Both the position numbers and the translations under genes were made by a program. From contig NC_088784.1 of NCBI RefSeq assembly GCF_958450345.1, forward strand, positions 70,953,747 to 71,017,746: a stretch of DNA of 64,000 bases. The letters are read 5' to 3'. The notes below the pieces were generated by a model. It saw nothing but the letters and a program-made list of their open reading frames with translations. It did no database searches and had not been told where the DNA came from. Below, in pieces: positions 35,140 to 47,655 of this stretch. The stretch is from Calliphora vicina (lineage: Eukaryota; Arthropoda; Insecta; Diptera; Calliphoridae). Numbering within the stretch: the stretch's first letter is position 1; every line of letters starts with the position of its first letter.

Positions 35140-35255
35140 AGTATTCGATTAATTGACAATTATTCTTAATTAAAAAAAAAGTTTATTCATTCGAATAAAA
35201 AATATTTATTTTTAACGATTATTCCAATAATATTTATTCGAATGATAACCCTAAT
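35140..35255. mobile_element. hAT-like terminal fragment (right end)
   Basis: ATATTTATTCGAATGATAAC then CCTA at about 35229-35252 is the complement of TAGGGTTATCATTCGAATAA, a hAT-style end with ATTCGAAT subterminal repeats. It resembles the left end at 39.27 kb. No partner end or duplication could be set. Confidence 0.4.
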
Positions 35256-36800
35256 ATGTAGGTAATGACAATTTCGAAAAACAATAAGCAGACTGCTGTG
35301 ATTATATATTTTCAAATTAACAATGGAAATGGTTTAACAGAGTACATGGCGTTTTTTTAATTTATTTTATTATTATTATTGTAATTTTTTATTGTCATTT
35401 TTTATTATTGTTCTTCTTTGTTGTAACTTACATTTAGTTGATGTTGTTGTAGATTTTTAGTTCTTTGTTGTTGTTAGTTGTTGTTGTAGTTGTTGTTTAT
35501 TCCGTTTTATTACAGCAAACAAAAAAAGTTCAGATGCCAAAAGACAACAAATAAAAAAAAAACTTAAATAAAAAAAAGTAACTAAAACAAAAAACCTATA
35601 AAAACGAGTTGTAATTTAGCACAACAAACTATAAAATAAATAAGTTTTCTTTTCTTTTTTTTTATTTATTTTTAATGATATTTACTATTAATGTTTTCTG
35701 TTAAAATAGCGATGACAGTAGCTGGATTGAAGTTAGTTTGAAAATATATTTCTTTACTATTTAATTTGTTTTAATAATTTGTATATAACAGTATTTTTTG
35801 TTGTTTTGAAGCTAGATTTTATTTTCTTGGCAGCTTTTTGTTATTTTCAAAAAAAATAAAAAATTTGTTTATTTATCACTTTTTTCAATAACTTTTAAAA
35901 TTTTGTTGCAGCAAAAAATATTTAAAGTAGGCAATTTTGCTTTTACCTTTGTAACAACAATTTTCGTTAAATTTTGGGGTTTTTTCTTTGTATATTTTCG
36001 TTACTTTTTTTCTACTTTGTTATAATGGGTTTTCCATTAACTATCTATCTATTTTGTTATTATGTATTTTTTGTATGTATTTCATAAAAAAAAATTTTAT
36101 TTTCTGCTTGAATTAGCATTTATTTAGACATGCATAGCTTTACTTTTGGATACAAACACACGTATCTATGTACGAACACTCCACAGACACTTTATTTCTA
36201 ACGGTTGTTTTAGTAAAAAAATAATTATTTATTCCTCATAAATAAATCTTTGTATTGAACTAATTTTTTTTCAAACAAAATTAAACAATTTGTTTTTGGC
36301 TCCGCAAATTCTTGATTTACACCGCTTTAATTGAAAAACTTCTTATAGATACTTAATTTTGTTTTCACTTTAACTCTTTCTTTTTTTGTATCTCTTTGTA
36401 TATCTACCGTTTTCATTAAGTTTAGGAGTTTTTCATTTAAAATCTTTTATGTCCGTCTAACGTGACTCGTCTCGTTCAAACAAATTTACAAGTTTATCAA
36501 ACGCGGGCTACCGAACGACTGACTGAATTATTGTAGTATCTATTTGTTCTGTCTTTCTTTCTATTTCTGTTCAGTTTCTTTTTATTTCGTTTTCCTTTTT
36601 GGCCTCTGCTTCGGCTGTTAACATTATTAGTACATTTTTTCCAAAAATTCATGCATTTTTGTACTCATTCGTCTCACTGTTTATTTATGTGTTCTTTACT
36701 TTACTTCGTCTACTGTTATTTTGCTCGTATTCGTATTGTAACGAGTTTGTCATCATTGTTGTTGTTGCTGTTATTCTCCCCATTTAGTTAGTGGGGCTCT
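35256..36800. other. Non-coding T-rich stretch with (TTG)n
   Basis: It looks single-copy in this window. A TTG-rich microsatellite occupies about 35430-35500. No transposon motif found. The short frame at 36599-36787 is a hydrophobic translation of T-rich sequence and I do not count it as a gene. Confidence 0.45.
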
Positions 36801-36807
36801 TTATTTA

Positions 36808-37354
36808 TGCATTAAACACATTGAAGACAGCAGGCTTCACGACTTCACGAACACAAATGCTGCTGGCTGAAGTTGCAGCCGTGCGGCAGCCGGTGAATTC
36901 TTTTAAAGACGACAGCTTCAAAGTAAACAGCTGATTTATAATTCAGTGATGTCACTTTAATTTTTTATTTTAATAAAAAATAACCGTACAAAATTCCAAA
37001 GTAATTAAACGTTAAACAATTATTTTGAGTAAATATATATATGTGGTAATAATTTATGTACCTGTTATTAATTCATTTCAATATGGTTATCAGAAACTTC
37101 TCTTAATTAAGTAAAAAAAAATATATTTTTTTAAGCACTAATTTGATTTACATTTTTTATTATATTAGCAACACTATTTCTGTTTTGAAGTTGACAAAAA
37201 TAGAAATTAGCCTAATTGGGCAGCAGCAGCAAACGAAGTCGTGTCGTCGTGAAGTTGTGCTGTCGTCAAAAGAATCGTCTTCATATAAACGTGTGTATTC
37301 TATTTTTGACAGATTGAAGTCGGAAGCCTGCTGTCTTCAATGTGTTTAATGCAT
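36808..37354. repeat. Near-perfect inverted repeat pair of 40-41 bp, about 465 bp apart
   Basis: ATGCATTAAACACATTGAAG and the next 12 bases (36808-36839) reappear exactly in reverse complement at 37323-37354. With one extra base the match extends to CGACTTCA on the inner side. The interior side is unusually rich in CAG/CGTC-type sequence (36855-36900 and 37220-37290) compared with its surroundings. Flanking TTTAGTTAGTGGGG (36783) and TTTAGTTTGTGGGG (37363) are direct copies with one mismatch. It could be a foldback-type MITE or a local inversion remnant. Confidence 0.7.
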
Positions 37355-37377
37355 TACTGCTGTTTAGTTTGTGGGGG

Positions 37378-39267
37378 ATATACAAATGTAGTAGTCTAGT
37401 TGTCTCTTTTACTCTCTTACTCTCGCTAGTGTACTTTGTTTGGTGTGTGTGTGCTTATATATTTAAAGCTTGTTGTTCGTTACTTTTTATTATGGTTGTG
37501 AACTTGACTAACAGTTAGAAAAGCTTTAGTAACAAATAAAGCAGTACTCCTAAAACTATTAAAAACATTTTGTATTTAAAAAAGAAATTTCGTTTCCGTT
37601 TGTAAATAAAATATACAAATGATTGGTGTTTTAAAATATATCTGGAAGTCTAAAATTTACAGTAACAGTTAAAAAGCAAAATTTTAATTTTAATAATAAT
37701 TTGATTAAATTTCAATATTTTGAATTATGTATAACTTGTAACTGTAACTTTTTAACAACAAAATTTTGTCGTTAAGTAATCAAAATTCGTTAGTTAACAA
37801 TGTTTATCGTTAACAGTTAAAAACATTAATTTTAACCAATTATTTTCGTTTAAAATAGTCGGTTGATAACGATATGTGTCGGTAGGTTAATGACAAATAA
37901 AATGTTTTAGTTAAGCCATAAAGATAATTGTTTAGGAGTTAGCTTTGTAACATAAATATTCGAAATAAGCTGTTCTTTGACGGACTGATTTGAGTTTTAA
38001 ATATAAAAATAAATTTGGACATAGTTAATTGCTTTTAGAAAATGGTACTTACATATTAACCCTTTAATTATTTAAAATGTTAATAATAAATTGAAACAAT
38101 CTAAAATTTTAGTTTAAAATAATTTTCTAAATTAATAAATCATTATCTTTAGAGATTTACATTTGATATAAATTGTGGCTATCATTAATCTTGGATTTTT
38201 TTCAATTAAAATTTGAACACAATGTATTAAAAAGTATACGTATATGCATTTATTTTCATCAGTTTGTTTGTCCGTTTAACCGGGATTTCCCATTATGGTT
38301 TTCAGAAGATGTTACCCAAGACAACGCAAAAATATTGATTTTATTATAAAAAGAAACCAGATTAAGATGCAGTATTTCGCCAATGGGCATTTGTAAATTG
38401 TTTTAAATTACACTCCAAAATACATATACTGAATATAAAATAAAAAAACAAACTAAAATTATTGTGGTTGAAATGGAAAATTAAACAGCGAAGAGAAAAC
38501 AAATGAAATGTTAGGGTATTAGGGTGTTTTTTTAACTTTCGAGGATTGTGGGTCAGTTCGTTTTACACTTGATATAATAACACAAATCTGAAAATTTAGT
38601 CAACTCGGATAATGTTAACCCGCATAGGCTCTAAAGCATTGTGTACCACATACAACCCCAATGCATTGCAATACACGAACATTAATCGGTCTTTTACACA
38701 AGTACAACACGAACGTCAATAAAACTCTCAAAAAAGAGCTTAAAATAAGCACAAACGTTTTATTCAGAAGTTCGGTGGTCTGAGGTTTGAAAATGTGTTT
38801 AAAAGAGGAAAAATTCTATTTTATCATTAAAAATCAATTCACTAAGTTTTTGAATATTCAAGATTTTTCATTCAAATAATGCTTAATTTTGATGAAACAT
38901 TAGAAAACATTAGTTATTTTTAGTATGACTGCATGAAACAATGTTTAACATTTTATCAAAATTGGCTTGATCATCTAGATTAAAAAGTTTTTGTCTGTTT
39001 TTATCCCTCTTTGGTACTTTTTTGTCCCCATTGAAATATTTTATGAAAAAAGTACCAAAAATTAAACAACATTTGTTCAATTAATTGTTACGATTATAAT
39101 TTTTCTTCGATATTTATCTTTTTAACAGATACATGGAGTAGCAAAAAAGTACCAAAATACAGTTTTGTCCCGTTTTCTCCCTTAAAAGGTTGAAATTTCA
39201 AAAAGTACCAAACAACTGTCTGCTAATTTTATAAGTAGTTAAAGATGCATTTTAATTTTTGTTTGTA
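37378..39267. other. Non-coding AT-rich stretch
   Basis: No gene recognised. 38990-39220 carries repeated AAAAAGTACCAAA / TTTGGTACTTTTTTGTCC phrases that also occur around 19.6 kb, suggesting a shared old repeat. Confidence 0.45.
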
Positions 39268-39600
39268 TCTATTAGGGTATTCATTCGACTAATGATCGTT
39301 CGATTAATCGAACAATTTAAAAATGTCATTTTCGAATAACGAATAATTCGAAAAATTTTATGTAGAATAATCGAATAAAACGAATAAATGTTCATATATA
39401 TATAAATTTATTAAATTGCTTAAAATTTTTCATAATTTCAAATTTAAATAAGTAATAATGACTCACAAAAATTATATTGTTTCTGAAATTCGACAAATAA
39501 CTAAAGACAAAGGGACTTTCGATCACTGTAGATGAGTGTTCCGATAGCTCCTTCTATAAATATTGTATGGTTACTGTTTGATTTCAAAGTTTTATTAAAA
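39268..39600 (+). pseudogene. hAT transposase relic with left end
   Basis: TAGGGTATTCATTCGACTAA at about 39272 looks like a hAT left terminus with TCGAAT subterminal repeats (ATTCGAATAACGAATAATTC). At 39505-39575 one frame reads LSITVDECSDSSFYKYCMVT, which resembles the hAT catalytic block (FSxTxDEWSSxxxxxYLxVT) including the DE pair. Nothing else of the protein can be followed. Confidence 0.5.
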
Positions 39601-40734
39601 AAAAATTATAATAAGTAAATAAAATATCGAGCTCATAAATTAAAATAGGGTATTATAGGATTAAATTTAGATTTTATTGACTTTGGCACTATATGAAAAT
39701 AATTTTGTTCAATTCATTTTATTATATTTAGCAATAAATTACTATGTGTTTAATAATAAGTTTTAAAATTTTCAAACTAAATTTGAGTAGAGTTTTTCTA
39801 CAAACTTAAACAATTGATTTGTCCCATCTTTTAAACTACTTAATACTTCAAACTGTTTTTAAGTAAGTAGGCATAATATTTTATTTTCTCAATCCATGTG
39901 CAACAATGTTCATAGAATCAATAGGGAGAGGATGTTCGGATAAATTTCTCGAAATGTTTCTAAACTACATAAAGCTTTTCAAAAACTTCTGCATAACGCG
40001 TGTGTTTTCTTGGTAACAAATTACATTGTATGTGAAAACTAAGCTTGCTGAAGTCAACGAAAATTCAACGAAGATAAATCGATTATGGGTAATCTCATTT
40101 TTTCTTTAAGTAACTTAAGCCAATTATCATTGGACCTTAACAAAATAGTAAAATATAAAATGAAAAATCACAATACAAACAATAAAATCATAATAAGAAA
40201 ACAAAATAATGAAATACAAGAAAATATTCAACAAAAATATGCAGTTATGAGTTAAATATGCAAAAATATGGTATAAAATGCAAAACATGCTAAATTATGC
40301 ATGAAAGGGCAAAATATGCAAAAATATGCACTAACAAATCGATGCCAAAATTCTTAAAATTGTCTGAAACGGATAAATACCCAACTCAAATGATTATACG
40401 ACGCACAGCAAAAAATATGACATTGCATATCTTTGGTTGCCCTGGTTATATGTATTTGAATTTAAAAAAATTTAAAAAGCCAATTTTTCGGTAATATTAT
40501 GGGAAAAAGTACTTTTTTCCCATTTTTGGGAATTACGGTATTCCTGATTATAAATTTCAAAATTTGTTTTTATTTTTCCATCTTCAATAGATAAATCTAT
40601 ATAACTGTAAAATTTCATTAAAAAATATTCATAAATACAAATAAATTTGAAAATTTTGTATCTTTGCAAAAACTTAAAATTTTTTCATTCAAATCGGAGA
40701 AAGGTTTTAGAAGTTACAGATTTATTTCCCTCTT
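39601..40734. other. AT-rich stretch with ATATGCA repeats
   Basis: Around 40235-40335 the motif AAATATGCA or its close variants occurs at least six times in 100 bp, as in the subterminal region of some DNA transposons. An open frame at 40297-40494 follows; I do not recognise its product and doubt it is a gene. Confidence 0.4.
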
Positions 40735-41280
40735 TTTATACCCTTCACCTTCGTGAGGACGGTATATATAAGTTTGTCATTCCGTTTGTAATTTCCACAA
40801 TATAATTTTCCGACCCTATCAAGTATATATATTCTGGATTCTTATAGATAGCGGAGTCGATTAAGCCATGTCCTTCCGTCTGTCTGTTGAAATCAATTAT
40901 CTGAAGAACCCAGATATCTTCGGGATCCAAATCTTCAATATCCAAATCTTCGAGAAGTGTCCTATTTAAAATCAGCAAAATCGGTTCACAAATGGCTGAG
41001 ATATGAAGAAAAAACCAGGACAACCTATATCTGGATTACTAAGTCTTTAATATATACAATATGGATATCTAATGATAGATATTTCTAAGACCTTTGCAAT
41101 GACGTATGTATATAAAACAGTAAACAGTAAGTTGGACCTACAATGGGTCGAAATCGGAAAAAAATCTTTTTTAACCCGGATTTTTTTTTTCACCAAAACC
41201 AAATATTTGAATCCTTCCTTGTACAGACAGATAGACCGACGGGGATGGCTAGATCGTCTTACAATTGTATAAGGGTCCAG
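40735..41280 (+). repeat. Hairpin-ended repeat, copy iv, with inverted terminal piece
   Basis: It starts TATACCCTTCACCTTCGTGA and carries CCGACCCTATCAAGTATATA and GGAGTCGATTAAGCCATGTC as in copies i and ii. The usual 3' hairpin is missing. Instead, 41215-41280 is a diverged reverse complement of the 5' part (AGACAGATAGACCGACGGGG, then TGGCTAGATCG, then GGGTCCAGAATATA). The Tc1 element at 41287 inserted at a TA in that inverted piece. Confidence 0.65.
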
Positions 41281-41286
41281 AATATA

Positions 41287-42819
41287 CAGTGGTTGACAAA
41301 ACAATGTAAACTTTTCCAAATATTCCATATGTAGCCCAAAATTTTAAATATTTTTTTTAAATAACATTTTTTTTTAGTTCTTTACTTGTATAGTTTTATT
41401 TATATAAATTAACTGAAAAACAAACCACATAATTAATCATATTCTGAAAAAATGGAACACAATTAAAAATATTCACTATTTCGCTACTGACAAAACAATG
41501 GAAACAATGTAAAACGAAAATAATATTTAAAAGAACGATGTAAAAAGCATCCTGTTTACAGTTATTTTATTTTTAAATTCTGGTAATTTTTCACAATTTC
41601 TTTTTCTAAGTTTTTCGCATAATTGCTTTTTTTCAAAGTTAACGAAAATGGCTTAAGTTAAAATTTGTGAAGACTTAAAAAATAAAATAATTAACGATTT
41701 TAAGGCTGCTTTAAAACAAAAAAGTATCTGTGACAAATATTCAATAAATAAATCAGCAGTTTCAAAAATTATAAAGAAATTTCGTGAGACCGGTTCTGTA
41801 AAAACTCAACATTTAGGTGGAAGACCTCGTAAGACTACTCCTAGACAAGATAATTTAATAGCGAGAGAGTTCAAGAAATTCCCAAAAATAACTCCTCCAC
41901 AGGTTGTTAATAGCCTAAAATTAGAAATAAGTACCCGAACAGTTAGTCGCAGGGCAAATGAGGCTGGTCTTTCTTGCTATCGTCCTGTGAAAAAACCACT
42001 CATTTCTAAAAAGAACCGTTCTGCTCGTCTACAATTTGCCAGGGATCATTTAAACTGGACGATACAGAAATGGAATACTGTCCTCTTTTCCGACGAATCC
42101 AAATACAATTTAAGAGGCAGTGATGAGAGAACATTTGTAAGACGATCAAAGTGAAAAAGATTAGATCCAAAGTACACAAATAAGACTGTAAAGTTTGGCG
42201 GTGGCAATATTATGGTATGAGGATGTTTTTCAGGGCAAGGTATGGGCCCAATTCATATTATAAAATATACCATGACAGGTATAGGATACAGAACCATATG
42301 AAACGATGTTATGTATCCATACGCTGAGGAAAATATGCCCCTAGTTTGGAGATTCCAACACGACAACGACCCGAAACACACCTCTAGGGTTGTAACCAAG
42401 TGGTTACAATCCAACGAGGTACGTGCTTTGAAGTGGCCTTCCCAATCGCCAGATCTCAATCCCATAGAAAATCTATGGGAAATTGTAGATCGTAAAATAA
42501 GGATCCAAAATTACACCAGGAAGGAAGATTTATCGGAGGCGGTTATAAGGGAATGGCAAAATATTTAAAAGGAGACCATTGACTCTTTAATTGGTTCAAT
42601 GCATCGTCGATGTGTAGCAGTTATAAAAAATAAGGGATACCTAACAAAATATTGAGTTATTGCTAAGTTTATACCATATTTGTTAAAATAATACCTAAGT
42701 TTCCATTGTTTTGTCAATGTCGTAATAAAGAAATCTTTTAATTTTCTTTTCTCATTTTTAGAATTTAATTAATTATATCCTTTGTTTTTTGTTAAATTAA
42801 GTTAATAAAAGTATACAAA
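41287..42819 (+). mobile_element. Tc1 element A, right terminus lost
   Basis: The left end CAGTGGTTGACAAAACAATG follows TA (41285-41286). Internally, the right-hand subterminal direct-repeat copy (CCATTGTTTTGTCAATGTCG) is present at 42702-42721. The outermost right terminal repeat seen in element B is gone; similarity stops at GTATACAAA (about 42819). Two spaced repeats per end is the IR/DR arrangement known from several Tc1 elements. Confidence 0.85.
41648..42655 (+). pseudogene. Tc1 transposase (DD34E), five in-frame stops
   Basis: The full frame is 336 codons from ATG 41648 to TGA 42653-42655 with no net frameshift, a normal Tc1 length. The N-terminal paired-like HTH reads KQKSICDKYSINKSAVSKII. 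GGRPRKTTPRQ is the linker that usually contacts DNA. The second helical region is EISTRTVSRRANEAG. The catalytic triad is visible: D149 in LFSDESKYNL, D239 in HDNDPKHTS, E274 in SPDLNPIENLWE, with 34 residues between the last two. Premature stops: TAA 41654, TGA 42152, TGA 42218, TGA 42299, TAA 42566. Stops without frameshifts indicate substitution decay after insertion. It closely matches the copy at 46.4-47.3 kb. Confidence 0.92.
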
Positions 42820-45107
42820 GGGTATAAAAACTAAAATTTCCGAATTTAAACTAAAATATCTTTTAAACTATAAGATGGAACTTTGTGATATGAACAGGAT
42901 TTTCTTTACTTTCCCACTTGCTTTATAACAAAGTTTCATTCACTGAAATCTGTTCATATCTGTACAAGTTATAAGCTGTACAAAGTTTTCCTAACCAGAA
43001 GTGGTTGAGTTTGACACCCTTTATCTTATCTTGTATTCTAACAGGGTGATCTCAATTTATACATCTTTATGCAAACGGACCAGTAGCTTAGCCGATTCAT
43101 ATTTATTACCACATTTTTTCGATCGACTCCACTGTCCGTTGTAGCTTCATTTAAAGCATCTTATGATGATCATTTATTTATTTTTGGCAGATCATCATCA
43201 TGCCACCAACAACAAACCAATGCGATCGAAAAATTTTATATGAAAAAGTGTGTACAACATGACACAATTTTCACTCCAATAAAATCCCATGAGCCAGTGG
43301 ACAACATAGGAAAAATGAAAAGTGCCTGCTAAACAGTTGGACAAGGGGACTCATCATAAAAACTAAACACGATTGCATAGCATCAGCTCTTTTTGGGGCA
43401 AAATGTTTGTTGTTGTTGATGTTGTTGGCAAATTAAAGATCGTCTTGTAGTACATTTTATTACAGACTCACTTTTGCGCTTAACCAGAGGTAGAGAGGAA
43501 GAAGCTAAGGAGGAAGAAGACGCCACAGAAGAAGCGACATTTGTGGCATAATAAGTTGTTGGCTGTTGACTGTCTTCTGTTTTATTTTAGCTGTTTTTGG
43601 TGTTGGAGTTTTTTTTTATTATTAACCAGATACAAATGAATACCAACTGAAGAAAATTGTATTCGTAGCCGTACTAAATAATAATTTTTTTTTTACTTTT
43701 AAACATTTAGTTTTTGGTGTTTTTTTTTGTTTTAGAAAGGAGGAAGTTAATTTTATTTTTCTGTTTTTCTGGACAAACATAAATTGTGTTCCATGTAACT
43801 AACAAAAAACAGCCATTGTCTGTGTTGGCAATTTAATTTTGCAAATTAAATGTTTACTAAAAGAAGGTTTATTAAAATTATAAAATAAAAATACATTTTA
43901 AATAAGGTTTAGAGTTAGTTAGCTATTACAACATTCATTTTGAACGAGGGTTGTGTGCTAAAGCCGCTCTAGTTATACTTTGCTCCCGGGAATCATATTA
44001 ATACTATAGTTATCGATCGAGAGCTAAAGTATTTATCTCAACCGATTGATTTATCTCTTGGAAATTACATCAACAAGTTATTAGTCGATCGAACTATTGA
44101 TCTTGTCGGGCTGGTCACCAGCCTCTCTTACACAACTAACCGTTACACAGTTGGCTCGATCCGAAAATAGTGGTAGATAGTAGAAATAATCCTACAGGAT
44201 GACATAAGCTTTTGATCGTTTATGTTTCCGATTCTGTTGCCATGCTAAATTCTTTAATTTAAAACCTATTGAGACAATGTAAGCAATAAATATGTCTCGA
44301 TTAGCTATTATAAATATTCTTATCCTGAGCCGTTATCTCACTGCAACCAGACCTATTGAATTGCTTTTATTTCTGTTGCCACATTTTCAATTTCTCATTG
44401 AATACTGTTGAACAATTAAAACCAAAACGTTTCGTGTTGATTTTAAACATTTCATTTAACAATTTTAACTAAACAAAAGCCGTAAAAAAAATTATTTAGG
44501 TTTTGTTTGCATATTGTAAATTAAATTAACAACCTTGTTGTTTTGTATTCTTTCGCATTTGTATGTTAAAGGTATTGAAATTGAAGTGAAATGAAATGAA
44601 GAAACTTTCAACAACAACCGCAATAAGAACGAATGAATATATGTAAATATAAGTACGATAAGTCTGTTTTTATCGACCCATTTACAAAATGTTTCCAATT
44701 GTTAAAATGTTGTAAAAAGAAACAGTTGTTAAATACAATACAAAACAAAAAAAAAACACAAAGGGGTGTGTGGGTGCTGCTCTATTTTTATGGATCGTAA
44801 CTGCCTCCATATCGATATTGTTTTAATTATTTATTACGATTTTCTTAGCCTAATTTGGGAACTCAATTATTCGGATTGCAAAATTTTATACGATTCTATC
44901 TCATCCTTTTATCATTTTAACACCAACATTTCCCGGGACTATTAATTGGGGGCTATTGCAACCAATATATGTATAAGGATTTAGAATATATATATATACT
45001 TTAAACGGCTGCAAATGAATACTGAATATAGTGCTATGCTTCCAAGAATTTCCGATACTGGAATTGCTGACTTTTCCAAAGTTGTTCAAATTTGTTTTAA
45101 AATGATT
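42820..45107. other. Non-coding stretch
   Basis: No transposon recognised. 43480-43545 is purine-rich (AGAGGAAGAAGCTAAGGAGG) and opens a short acidic frame (EEEAKEEEDATEEATFVA, stop at 43549) behind a plausible acceptor (TTTTATTACAG at 43455-43465). This could be a terminal exon but there is no supporting neighbour exon. Confidence 0.4.
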
Positions 45108-46087
45108 ACACAGGTTAACAGCTTAAAAAGGCTTGACTAACCACTATATAGATTTGATGCATCATGGCTACCTAAGTACAAAAATGGTAAATTTTTTCAA
45201 TTCTATGGATAGATTTTTTAAAAAAAGTTTAAATTTTGGTAGACATTTCTCCACATAATTAATGATAACTAAAAAAGGGTTAAACCCATGTTATTAAAAT
45301 AAACTTAGAAAAGTTGAGATTTTCATAACCTTTAATCTGCTTATATATTGTGTTTTAATAGGCTCAGTAGTTTCGGAGTTATAATAATTAATTGAACAAA
45401 AAATATATTTTTTACGTGAAAATTGCAAATTTTTTTGTTTTAAAAAAATCATGAAAAATCGAAAACGAAAGAAATTGTTCAGATTTATTACTTTATCATA
45501 AAGCCACATGTAATAGGAATAAAATGAGATATCAATAATAAAAATCGATTTATTATTTTCGAATTTATTCACAATTAAGTAAATTCGCTCATTTTCACAA
45601 AATTTTAGTTTTTTTTTGTTTGATATACATAAAATTGAGTAGTTGAAGTTCTTCTTTTGAATGATTGAATGATTGAATTTTGAAAACATTTTCCCCATGC
45701 TATGTACAAATTTTTGCATTATATTGCGTTTTAATCGGTTCAGTAGTTTCGGAGTTATAATAATAAATTGAAGCAAAAATATATTTTTTAAGTGAAAATA
45801 GCAATTTTTTTATTTTAAAAAAATCATAAAAAATCAAAAACGGCACAAATTGTTCAAATTTATTGCTTTGTGCAAAGCCACATGTAATAGGAACAAAATA
45901 AGATATTGATCATAAAAATCGATTTATTCTTTTCGAATTTATTCACAATAAAGTGAATTCGCTCATTTTCACAAAATCTTAGTTTTTTTTGTTTGATATA
46001 CATAAAATTGAGTAGTTAATGTTCTTCTATTGAATGATTGAATTTTGAAAACATTTTCCCCATGCTATCTACAAATTGTTGCATATA

Positions 46088-47655
46088 CAGTGGTTGACAA
46101 AACAATGGAAACTTTTCCAAATATTTCATTAGTGGCCTAAAATCTGAAATAATTTTTTTAACAATTCTATAGTATTTTATTTGTATACTTGTATTAACTT
46201 AATTTAACAAAAAGCAAAGGACATAATTAATTAAATTCTAAAAATAAGAAAACAGAATTAAAAGATTTCTTTATTACGGCATTGACAGAACAATGGAAAC
46301 TTGGGTATTATTTTAACAAATATGGTCTAAACTTTGCAATAACTCAATATTTTGTTGGCTATCCCTTATTTTTTATAACTGCTACACATCGACGATGCAT
46401 TGAACCAATTAAAGAGTCAATGGTCTCCTTTGAAATATTTTGCCATTCCCTTATAACCGCCTCCGATAAATCTTCCTTCCTGGTGGAATTTTGGGTCCTT
46501 ATTTTACGATCTACAATTTCTCATCGATTTTCTATGGGATTGAGATCTGGCGATTGGGCAGGCCACTTCAAAACACGTAACTCGTTGGATTGTAACCACT
46601 CGGTTACAACCCTAGAGGTGTGTTTCGGGTCGTTGTCGTGTTGGAATCTCCAAACTAGGGGCATATTTTTCTCAGCGTATCTGTATCCTATACCTGTCAT
46701 GGTATCTCTTATAATATGAATTGGGCCCATACCTTGCCCTGAAAAACATCTCCATACCATAATATTGCTACCGCCAAACTATACAGTCTTATTTGTGTAC
46801 TTTGGGTCTAATCTTTTTCCCTCTGGTCGTCTTACAAATGTTCTCCCATCACTGCCTCTTAAATTGTATTTGGATTCGTCGGAAAAGAGGACAGTATTCC
46901 ATTTCTGTATCGACCAGTTTAAATGATCCCTGGCAAATTGTAGAAATGAGTGATTTTTTCACAGGACGATAGCAAGAAAGACCAGCCTCATTTGCCCTGC
47001 GACTAACTGTTCGGGTACTTATTTCTAATTTTAGGCTATTAACAACCTCTCGAGGAGTTATTTTTGGGAATTTCTTGAACTCTCTCGCTATTAAATTATC
47101 TTGTCTAGGAGTAGTCTTACGAGGTCTTCCACCTAAATGTTGAGTTTTTACAGAACCAGTCTCACGAAATTTCTTTATAATTTTTGAAACTGCTGATTTA
47201 TTTATTGAATATTTGTCACAGATACTTTTTTGTTTTAAACCAGCTTTAAAATCGTTATTTATTTTAGTTTTTAAGTCTCTTCACAAATCTTAACTTTAGA
47301 CATTTTCGTCATCTTTGAAAAAAACCAATTATGCGAAAAACTTTAAAAATAAAATAAAATAACTGTAAACAGGATGCTTTTTATATCGTTTTTTTAAATT
47401 TTATTTTAGTTTTACACTTCTTTCTTGCAGAAGTTTCCATTGTTTTGTCAGTAGCGAAATAGTGAATATATTTAATTTTGTTCCCTTTTTTCAGAATATA
47501 ATTAATTATGTTGTTTGTTTTTCAGTTAATTTATATAAATAAAACTATGTATACAAGTAAAATATTAAAAAAAAAAAATTATTTTAAAAAATATTTTAAA
47601 TTTTGGGCTACATATGGAATATTTGGAAAAGTTTCCATTGTTTTGTCAACCACTG
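46088..47655 (-). mobile_element. Tc1 element B, complete ends, TA-flanked
   Basis: CAGTGGTTGACAAAACAATG at 46088 and its complement ending at 47655 are flanked by TA (46086-46087, 47656-47657). Length 1568 bp. Inner direct-repeat copies (TTGACAGAACAATGGAAACT at about 46284 and CCATTGTTTTGTCAGTAGCG near 47437) give the IR/DR layout. It lies in a tandem repeat and is oriented opposite to element A, 4.8 kb away. Confidence 0.93.
46359..47303 (-). pseudogene. Tc1 transposase of element B, indels
   Basis: The start codon is at 47303 and the stop at 46359-46361. The protein is nearly identical to that of element A: HTH, GGRPRKTTPRQ linker, LFSDESKYNL, HDNDPKHTS and SPDLNPIEN are all present. Decay is of a different kind. 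There are small indels close to the start and a 23-bp deletion that removes KKNRSAR (near 46945). A 27-bp in-frame deletion lies after MTGIGYR (near 46680). Where element A has stops this copy mostly has sense codons, so the two copies decayed independently. Confidence 0.9.

Noticed and set aside
36470..36540. Core promoter on the minus strand (TTCAGTCAGTCG as initiator)
   Set aside because: The initiator-like match is short, no downstream element sits at the expected spacing, and there is no gene to support it.
45294..45776. 160-codon minus-strand frame as a gene
   Set aside because: It lies over a tandem repeat unit and is not kept open in the next unit.
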